Source of the DNA: Galerina marginata
Lineage: Eukaryota > Basidiomycota > Agaricomycetes > Agaricales > Galerinaceae
DNA: 64,000 bases
Direction of reading: 5' to 3'
Assembly (NCBI GenBank): GCA_023014335.1
Contig: JAECYW010000003.1
Span: 868,001 to 932,000, forward strand
The stretch's first letter is position 1; each line of letters opens with the position of its first letter. The notes under the pieces are model-generated. The model saw only the letters and a list, made by a program, of their open reading frames with translations, was not told the origin of the DNA and made no database searches. The translations under genes and the position numbers were made by a program. Shown here piece by piece: positions 56,223 through 64,000 of this stretch.

Positions 56223-57302
56223 TTAAACCATTGGATTGTACATTGGAAAGTTAATAAAGGCACTGTCGGTTGCGGTCATTTCACAGTTAGTATCTTCTAA
56301 GCAAGTTTGAATGTTCGTGCTTACGTCGTAGTATTGAAGAACCTCGTTTCCGGCGAAAACATCTACTTCAGGAAAGTTTTTCGCGAACGCTGAGAGGGTT
56401 GGGTGTAAAACAATATCACGACAAGAGTTGTCTAACATTTGAAGGTTAGAAATTGGGATCTCGAATGGGTCAACGTTCATACCTGAATCTTCCGATTCAT
56501 AGAATGGCTCGTGGATAGTCGAGGAGAGCGTGGGGTGAAGAATAATATCGCGGCAAGTGTTGGTGGTATAATCTGAGTTGTAATTGTAGCATTCCTCGGG
56601 CAAATATACGAGGTTAGATTCTTCGGAAGTCATAGCGATGTCGTCGTCTGCAATATAATCAGGGGTGGACCCGCGACTGGCTTCAGTGGAAGAGACGTCG
56701 CTCGTGGAATCGAGCCCAAAAACGTAGCGTTCGATGCTGCCTGAAGTGAAGAGATGATTGTCGGATTCGTATCCGACGCGGTTGGATGCCACGGCTGACC
56801 AGTCCCAATAGCTTCGAGCTCCGAGTGCATCTGAGCGCGCCTTGGCTTCGTTAATCCATACCTTAGACCATTTGATAACGCTTTGAACTTGGGTCCAGGC
56901 GGCGCATATGGTTTCGAGGGTGGCATGCCCACAGAGCGGGTTGGATGTCTTGTACTCGATAATATCGAGGATTTCGGGACGAGATAACTCTAATTGTTCG
57001 AAGAATTCTCGAGGAATTATAGGACGAAGTCCGAGGGGAAGCGAAAGATCGTGCTGAAGGTAAGCGGTTCCGGCTTTAATAATAGAGGAGGCGACGTTTC
57101 CGGCGGAGAACCACGCAGCGGTACAAGGCTCGTCCTTGAGTTCGTAGAGGTTCTGACCGTTGTTGAAGCCGACAAACTTGAAGTCGTCGTATGTAAGGAC
57201 ATAGTCGGTAGGATCGGTAGCGTCGAGTGGAGTATAATGCGCAGAAGGATTAAATAGTTGTAGCTCGATGTTATGAGGAGACCATAAGGCGACGGATTGC
57301 AT
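56223..57302 (-). CDS. Extra open reading frame (359 residues) between pol and the 3' LTR
   Basis: It encodes MQSVALWSPHNIELQLFN..NPMV, with no match I can name. The start lies 72 bp after the pol stop. It is acidic and Ser/Thr/Asp-rich, with a CRDIILHPTLS motif occurring twice (about residues 255 and 295). No transmembrane helix or signal peptide is apparent, so it does not look like an envelope protein. It could be an accessory protein or a captured host fragment. The long uninterrupted frame suggests that it is maintained. Confidence 0.7.
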   Translation of the reverse strand: MQSVALWSPHNIELQLFNPSAHYTPLDATDPTDYVLTYDDFKFVGFNNGQNLYELKDEPCTAAWFSAGNVASSIIKAGTAYLQHDLSLPLGLRPIIPREFFEQLELSRPEILDIIEYKTSNPLCGHATLETICAAWTQVQSVIKWSKVWINEAKARSDALGARSYWDWSAVASNRVGYESDNHLFTSGSIERYVFGLDSTSDVSSTEASRGSTPDYIADDDIAMTSEESNLVYLPEECYNYNSDYTTNTCRDIILHPTLSSTIHEPFYESEDSGMNVDPFEIPISNLQMLDNSCRDIVLHPTLSAFAKNFPEVDVFAGNEVLQYYDVSTNIQTCLEDTNCEMTATDSAFINFPMYNPMV

Positions 57303-57373
57303 GGTTGGTGAAGTGGCTTGGGGAATTGTATCGCTTCTGAGGCTGGGGAAATCGCTTTGACTTCAATTTCCTT

Positions 57374-60300
57374 TTAAGCTTTTTGTATTTCCTTTTTCGT
57401 CATCCTTCGTGTATTTTTCTCCGACCATTTTCTTTCGTTCCAATTCCTCAAAACTTCTGGGGCGTTCTTGATGTTTCTTCTTGGTTCCCATGTGTCCCCC
57501 TCGGGCCCTTGCCCGGTCCACCGCAGTCGATAGATCGGAATACGTTTCCCATTGCGACCTTTGCGCCAAGATTCTGCGACAATCTCGTCGACCTCCTTTT
57601 CCTCTAGTTCGTCAAAGTCTGCTCTTCCTAATTTAATAAACGGGCGCTTCCCAAATTCTTCAGGCGATTTCTGATAACGTTCTAAGTTCATTATGTGCAG
57701 TACGGGGTGCATCCCATACGATGCTGGCATTCGTATCCTATAGGTTACTGGACTTATTTTCTCAAGTATTTCGAAAGGTCCTTCGTATCGGGTAAGCAAT
57801 TTCTCACCTTTCCCTTTTTCAAAAAGCTTGAGAGTTTTTTTGTTAAGAACCACAAGGTCCCCTTCCTTGAATTCCCAGCTTTTTCGGTCTCGGTTATAAT
57901 ATTTCTGTTGGAATGCCTGTCCGACGGTCAATGCGTCTTGAGCTATCCTCCTTTCGGCCTCAAAACCTTCCACCATTGAGAGCGCATGTTCGTCTAAGAG
58001 ATCACTATCCTTTTTCTTGACTTCTTTATTTTCTGGTCGTAAAATTCCAACAGTAGGATTTCTCAACGTTGTTCCAGTTAGAGGTTGATAACCGCGAAGT
58101 AAGTAGGCAGGTGAAAACTTAGTAGCTGTGTGTACATTTGTGTTATAGGAAAGTGCAAGGACGTCGAGATTATCTTCCCAGTCATTCCGTTCGGTTCCAA
58201 TGTACGCGCGTAGCGCAACCTCGAGGCTTTGATTCATAATCTCAGTTTGTCCATCTGCTTGCGGGTGGTACGCCGTGGTTAATGACCGTGACATTCCCAT
58301 CAACCTACATATCTCCTTCCAGAAGTCGCCTCTCCACCGAGTATCTCTATCAGAGATAATCTGCCTCGGTATTCCAAATTTAGCCACCACGTTTTTGAAG
58401 AATAATTTGGCCGTTTCAGATTCTGTGATCTTCGTTGTACAAGGGATGAAGATTGCGTACTTGGTTAGTTTGTCTACGATAACTAGTATGCTGTCAGAGT
58501 TATTTGATTTGGGGAGGTCAACCACGAAATCCATGCTTACTACTTCGAATGGTTGACTTGGGATTGGGATAGAGTGTAGTAATCCGACTGGTGCGTGTTT
58601 TCTTGGCTTGATCTTCTGACAGATGTCGCATGTCGCCACGAACTTCTTTATGTCTCGGGACATCTGTGGCCAATAATAAACCTCACTGATACGATTATAC
58701 GTTTTAAAGTATCCGCCGTGAGCTGCTTCTCCTTTTTCGTTATGTGATTCATTCATAATCTGGTTCCTTAGATTTTTCGGTACACAAAGTCGTGTATTTC
58801 CTCGGTTATCGTTAAAATATATCAGTCCGTCTGTTGACTGAAGATATTGCGTAAATTCACGAATTTTAATTCCTTCTGAGTTCTTTTCAGTCTTAAAGTC
58901 TTCCAAGACCTTCGTGAAATGGGGGTCACGCTTGTACTCCCTCGTCCAGTTTTCTTGTTCTCCGTGGTCAAGTATTACGATGGTTGAGTAAACTTGTGAA
59001 GTTTCGTATGGAACTCGGTTAACCTCTCCTTCAATGTTAGTGACATCAACAGTAGTTTCCACAGGTTGAATTTCGATTTCCTCATCTTCTTTAGAGAACT
59101 GATTCGCTACTTTCAAAAGTTTATCTTCGAATAAATGGCCTAGCTCGGTAAATATGTTCCTTAGTGGGTCCTCAGTCGATCCTATTGTCAATGTGGCTGA
59201 ATCATCATTTATAGGCCCCGTCTGTCCTGGTGTTAGCCGATACAGCCTAGAAATTGGATCAACATTGCTGTGTACTCGGCCGGCTCTGTGGATGATTTGC
59301 ATGTTTGGAAAGGCTGCAAAAATGAGTCCCCATGTTAATAGTCTTCGGTTTACATTTTGGAAGGTCTTTGTCCAGGTTAGAGCAGCGTGGTCTGTAATAG
59401 CATATATTCTCTCCCCCTCTAGGAAGGGTTGAAATTTAATCAATGCTTCCTTTAGTGCAAGTGCTTCTCGTTCGGTTGGCGAGTAATTTCGTTCAGCGGA
59501 TTGTAAAACTCTTGACCAATATGCAATTACTCTTTCCACGTAAACCGTAGTGTCTTCAAAGGAATCTGCCCATTTTCCGGGCGTAGGTACGTCCGAATCT
59601 GTTTTAGTGAGGTGTGTAACTAAATTCGGGATGGGCTCTTTAGCCAAATACGCCCTTTCCAGTCGTTCGTAAGCTTTTGTTCCTTTTAAATCTCGTATTT
59701 GTATTCCTTGAACCTGTTGCAGAATACCGGCAAGTGCGAAATCGCAGGCATCGGTATATACTCGATAAGGTTGTCCAGGAATAGCGTGAGCGCGTACGGG
59801 CGCTTGAGTCAGTACTTGCTTACATAACTCATAGGCGCCCTGTTCGGTGTCATTCCAAGTCCACTTATTCTCTCGTTTTAAGAGTTGGAATAAGGGGTGT
59901 ACTATCCACGCGTAATAGGGGATATATGCTGAGAAATATATCATCATACCAAGAAATTTTTGTAACTCGTGAACATTCTTAGGTGGCGCGAGTTCTAAAA
60001 TTGCGTCGACCTTTTCCTTGTGCGTCGATAGCCCTAATCGTGAAACCTTTTGTCCAAGTAACAATAAGGATCGATATCCGAAGTGACATTTAGTCGGTGA
60101 CAAGGTAATTTTAGAGTTCTCAATTGCCTTGAGTACACTGTCTATATGTGCCAAATGTTCGTCGAAAGTAACAGAGAATATTACAATGTCGTCAATGTAA
60201 ACAAGCGCGAAAATCCATAGGAAAGGGGCGAGTATCCCTTGCATAACTCGTTGAAATACCGCAGGACCATTCCTAAAGCCGAAAGGCATTCTTTTGAACT

Positions 60301-62121
60301 GAAATAATCCTCTATGAGTTCGGAATGCTAACTTTTCCCGATCCTCTGGTTTAATAGTTAGCTGGGTGAACCCGGCCAGAGCGTCCAACGTTGATAGATA
60401 TTGATTCCCTTGCAGAGCTTGTAATATATCCTCTTGACGAGGAAGTGGGAACTCATCTGGGATGACCTTTTCATTGAGACGTCTCAAATCAATAACCATT
60501 CTTGGCTTGTTATTTCGATAGACAATAAAAACAGGTGCGGCCCAGGGACTTTTTGACGGTTCAATTACTTCTAGATTTAACCAAGAATCCATTTGGGCAT
60601 CTATAACTTCTCGTTTGGCTGGTGAAGCTGGAAACGGAGGGATAGATATCGGTTTGGTCCCTGCGATCAATGGGACTTCCACTTCACCTGGGAAATTTCC
60701 GAGTTTGCCGTTTAGACCAAAAACTGTCTTATTTTTCACGATGATCTCTCTTATTCGACCCTTCTGTTCTTCCGATAAGTCGGGGCAAATATCAATGTCG
60801 TTTAGTGCCTGCTCACTTACTGGATCTTCTGGGACTTCCGCGGTCTTTGGTCCTCCCTCAACAGGTGGTTCTCCGTCTGGGAAGTCCTTTTCGCGTTTAT
60901 TGAGTTGTTCAATTTCGGTTACTTCACTTCTAATAACCCAGGAACCTTTCGGTAGCGTCTTGGAAGCCAGGTTTCTTATAAACCTTGCATGGGCTTCAAC
61001 CTCATTCAATTCTATTTTTGATTTGCCGCATGACTTATCGAGCCACGATCTTGGGTTTTGACTTTTCCCAACTCTCTGTCCACGGTTTATAACGATGGGA
61101 GTACTGGAAAAATTTGAAATAAATATCTTTGGATTTTCATCGTGAATGATTGTATCGCAGGATCCGTATAGCTCGGTAGTTCCCCTATTCGTCATTATTT
61201 GTCGTTCAACGAAGAGTGTGTTGCCATTTGAAAAATTAGCACTGACTTGGATTAATTTACTAGATTCCGGAGGAATTGTTACTTGGTGCACGGATCGAAC
61301 CTCTCTGTTGCCTAAACGTTTTTGTTGTTCACGTTTGAGCTTCTGTGATCTTCGATGCCGTTTGGTGCGAAGTAACTTCGTAGTAAGATCCATTTTCACT
61401 TTAATTTTGAAGCCTAAATGATCACCTTCTTTTGACCCAGTGTCGAAGGAGTTTAAGACCTTCATTGACCTTCCAGTTTCCCCAAATAAGATATGTGATT
61501 CGCCTTCCTTTCGTATGAGTGAAATAGAATACTGATCGGCAAAATCGTTTCCTAGTATAAATGGTGTTGACATCCCCTTTACGACGTAGGCATCTACGTT
61601 CATGGATACCGGTCCGTCAGCTGTGTTAAAGTGAAGATCGACATTAACGTAGCCATTAATCGAAGCTTTCCCAGTTACCTGAATTAAATTTATTTTTTGT
61701 CCTGTTCGCAATTTCGGAGCCTTCAACATATTTGCCCAGGTATCTTCCGCGATTAATGTAATGTCTGATCCGGAGTCTATAATGATTGGTATAAGTTTAG
61801 ATTGCGGATCATTAATAGTAACGAGCGCTTGAGTTGCTCGTGATCCTAAAAAGGAACATCCTGATGGCCTAGCTTGATGCCTTTTTAAAGTTAAGGGGAT
61901 CTGCATTGTATCTGGGAGCTCTTCGGAGATTTGTGCGGAATAGGTTTTCAGATATTTTGCCAATTTTCGCCGTGTTTTTCTCGTAGCATAGGGCGGTTCT
62001 TTCACATGATTCATTTCTCGATTGATCGAAGAATTATACGCATGGGCGCTAAACGTTCTGACAGTATTTTCAGGGTTACCCCCCCCATTCTCCATACTTT
62101 CTTGAATAGAAGGGGTTTCTA
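57374..62121 (-). CDS. pol: Gypsy element 2 Pol: protease, RT, RNase H, integrase, chromodomain-like tail
   Basis: The frame opens at about 62,129, overlapping the gag stop in the -1 frame; its first Met is at 62,095, giving 1,573 residues from there. Protease: IIIDSGSDITLIAEDTW (active-site DSGS at residues 107-110). Reverse transcriptase: FKRMPFGFRNGPAVFQRVMQ and YIDDIVIFS. RNase H: YTDACDFALAGILQQ and ALTWTKTFQ. Integrase: zinc finger with CDICQKIK, MDFVVDLP, ISDRDTRWRG, TAYHPQADGQTEIMNQ. The C-terminus RLRWTGQGPEGDTWEPRRNI resembles a chromodomain. No lesion found. Confidence 0.9.
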
Positions 62122-63987
62122 AAAATCCTCATTTAGTTCTTCCTCAGTGTCAGAAATCGTACTGTAGTAGAGTTCGTTATATTCGTGCAGAGCTTGAGTA
62201 TCTTCTGTTGAATATGCTACAGCGTTTACCCGAGCTCGTTTTTCACCTCGTTTAGAGTATTTACAATCCGGGTCCCAATGCTTTAAACTCCCGCAATGAC
62301 GGCAGGGTCTTCCCCCCTTCTCTTCCGGGGTTCCTCTCGGAGAAACGTTGGAGTCGTCCTTTGGGAATGGAGGATTTCCAAATGCCTTCGTCCATCCTAC
62401 TGCGTTTACGCGGGCGTTTCGCATGGTATTAAATGGATTTCTAGGGCTAGGATTAAATTCTCGCGAATTATATCCATGTTCGTAGCGATTCCTCGAAGCT
62501 TCCATTCCGGTTCGAAGTAGATTATCTTCTTGAAATTTGATAGCCAATTGGAATTCTTCAATGGAACTGTAGAGGTGAGGGGCTAAGACGGTAGACCAAT
62601 AGGATGGTGCTCCAGCCATGATTTCATTGATTAATTCCCCTTCAGAGTAGTTATATACCAGCTCGAGTAATTCCTTTTTCCGAATGAAGTATTCACTAGG
62701 TGTTTCTCGTTGATGACTTGCCTCCCGATACGTCGCTCGGTTAGCACGGGATCTCTGCTTCTCAATGAAATTTCTATTCATATAGTATCCGGCTATCGCG
62801 GATTTTAAGGTGTCCCAATTTTCCTCCAAGTCAGCTCGTCTATTCGCAGTTTGACTGTAATACCAGGTCTCAGCGTTTCCCGTTAGTCTGGTAGGAACAA
62901 GATATCCTAGTTGTTCGAAAATTATCCTTGATCTTTGAGAAAGTCGATTAATTTTCATAATCCATCGTCCCAATTCATCTGAATTTCCATCCCAGGTCGG
63001 AATAACTTCCGGTTTAAGCTTACTATCGAACTGTGGTTCAAGGGGCGTAAACGGATTTGTATTAGCCAGTTGTTGCAAAGACTGCTGTCCTCTGTCTCGA
63101 GGCCTTTGAACAGGAATCCCAGATGGTCTTCTCGGATCGTCTGGGTCGTCTGGATCACTGTCGTCGTCGTCGTCTCCAGGGTCTCCGGGATTGGTTGCTC
63201 GTCGTTCCTGTTCCTTCCTTTCCTTAGTTTCTTTTTCTTCCAGTGGACGATCATTTCTGTCAGTTTGTCTATTAGGTGGCGTAGGGTTATGCTGTGAACT
63301 CATGAGTTCCTGCATTTTCCTACTTGACGTATGTTGAGACGGATGTCCAAAAATGGATGCATTCTGATTAACGAATGATCGGATTTTAGGCGCCCGTGGA
63401 GTATCGACGAACATGGGTGTTCGTGCCTCAAAAAATTTCATTTCAATCTTGGGGTTCGTCTCAACTGGGATTTCTTTCGAATGTTCTTTCTGTTTGCCTT
63501 TAACTCGCGATGCGGAAATTGATAGTTCTTGGTCTTCTATGTCGTTGATTTCAGCTAAGACCTTGAAGTCGTGCACTGTGGTTAGGCGCGCGAGGAAACG
63601 CGTAACTTCCTCTCGGTAACAAGCGCCTATGATTTCAAAATCATTTGGTGACCAGTAATGGTTTGCATTTCCATCCATTCCCCATTGAGGTATCTCAGGG
63701 ATTCCTTCGCCGGTGACAAGTAGTTCTTCTTTCGCCATATTTCGCAACTTGAGTAATTCACGATTTAATTCTACGAAGCGTGGCTTATCGATTCCATATC
63801 CTACAATGAAGTTATCAGTGTATTTTCTGAGTCTGATAAGAGTTGAATTCAATAAAACTAAACAAGATTTGAGATTCTTTCGGTCCGATCTAGTTAATTG
63901 AATTTTTGTGGGATCGCTTTTATCAAATTTAAAACGTCGTTGAAGATACTCTCGTCCTAATATTATCGCGTTAGTCCACCTACCCAT
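62119..63987 (-). CDS. gag: Gypsy element 2 Gag (5' part may lie beyond the window)
   Basis: 622 residues from the first Met in the window; the frame is still open at the window edge. A charged N-terminal region with a very acidic patch (DPGDDDDDSDPDDPDD) is followed by the capsid-like domain (IPTWDGNSDELGRWIMKIN..LTGNAETWYYSQTANRR..ETPSEYFIRKKELLELVY) and a zinc knuckle C-x2-C..H-x4-C (CRHCGSLKHWDPDC). It ends EELNEDF, the last codons reading GAT TTT TAG. Confidence 0.85.
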   Translation of the reverse strand: MGRWTNAIILGREYLQRRFKFDKSDPTKIQLTRSDRKNLKSCLVLLNSTLIRLRKYTDNFIVGYGIDKPRFVELNRELLKLRNMAKEELLVTGEGIPEIPQWGMDGNANHYWSPNDFEIIGACYREEVTRFLARLTTVHDFKVLAEINDIEDQELSISASRVKGKQKEHSKEIPVETNPKIEMKFFEARTPMFVDTPRAPKIRSFVNQNASIFGHPSQHTSSRKMQELMSSQHNPTPPNRQTDRNDRPLEEKETKERKEQERRATNPGDPGDDDDDSDPDDPDDPRRPSGIPVQRPRDRGQQSLQQLANTNPFTPLEPQFDSKLKPEVIPTWDGNSDELGRWIMKINRLSQRSRIIFEQLGYLVPTRLTGNAETWYYSQTANRRADLEENWDTLKSAIAGYYMNRNFIEKQRSRANRATYREASHQRETPSEYFIRKKELLELVYNYSEGELINEIMAGAPSYWSTVLAPHLYSSIEEFQLAIKFQEDNLLRTGMEASRNRYEHGYNSREFNPSPRNPFNTMRNARVNAVGWTKAFGNPPFPKDDSNVSPRGTPEEKGGRPCRHCGSLKHWDPDCKYSKRGEKRARVNAVAYSTEDTQALHEYNELYYSTISDTEEELNEDF

Positions 63988-64000
63988 GAGTGATCCAGTT

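Larger units (their letters stand above)
55538..64000 (-). mobile_element. Ty3/gypsy LTR retrotransposon 2 (right end outside the window)
   Basis: On the minus strand, right to left in the window: gag (63,987-62,119), pol (62,121-57,374), an extra frame (57,302-56,223), a polypurine tract and the 3' LTR (56,195-55,538). The 5' LTR lies beyond 64,000. Gag and pol show no internal stop. The pentamer next to the 3' LTR at the insertion site is GTACA, the expected duplication. It is unrelated in sequence to gypsy element 1. Confidence 0.92.

Overview
The window is nuclear DNA from a basidiomycete fungus, most likely an Agaricomycete. The evidence is the dense short introns (mostly 48-65 nt, GT..AG), a complete KDZ-class DNA transposon of the kind that expanded in mushroom-forming fungi, DUF6534-type seven-helix membrane proteins, an HsbA-like secreted protein, and chromodomain Ty3/gypsy retrotransposons.

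Positions 1-34,600 are accessory. The ground state is a tandem array of about 2.3-3.1 kb non-coding units: a partial copy at 1-880, then copies at 880-3,842, 17,363-29,280, 29,280-32,345 and 32,345-34,600. The units carry, in conserved order, several different 95-120 nt hairpins, each closed by the same clamp (GGAAGCATG on the left arm, CATGCTTCC on the right). Three insertions have opened the array. A 13.5-kb KDZ transposon (3,843-17,362; long terminal inverted repeats; 7-bp target duplication ACACATT) carries a seven-exon transposase and four cargo genes of unknown function. A 7.9-kb gypsy chromovirus (19,405-27,312) has two identical 206-bp LTRs and a GCTAA duplication, but its gag has an in-frame stop and its protease is split by about 1.7 kb of foreign DNA. 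A 1.29-kb hAT-like non-autonomous element (27,692-28,980; 8-bp duplication GGATAGGG) contains a second, 581-bp MITE.

Positions 34,600-53,450 are ordinary gene space. They hold two tandem DUF6534 membrane proteins (18 exons in the first, with microexons of 15, 12, 14 and 11 nt conserved in both), an HsbA-like secreted protein, a single-pass membrane protein with a PPxY motif, an ammonium transporter (MEP/AMT), the tRNA(Ser) Um44 methyltransferase Trm44, and a flavodoxin-like NAD(P)H:quinone oxidoreductase of the Pst2/WrbA family.

From 54,300 to the end there is a broken short-chain dehydrogenase gene, interrupted by an AT-rich insertion and then near its 3' end by the LTR of a second, larger gypsy element (55,538 to beyond the window). 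That element has gag, a pol that opens in the -1 frame exactly at the gag stop codon, and an extra open reading frame between pol and the 3' LTR.

Coding calls rest on my own reading of frames, splice sites and motifs; nothing was checked against a database.
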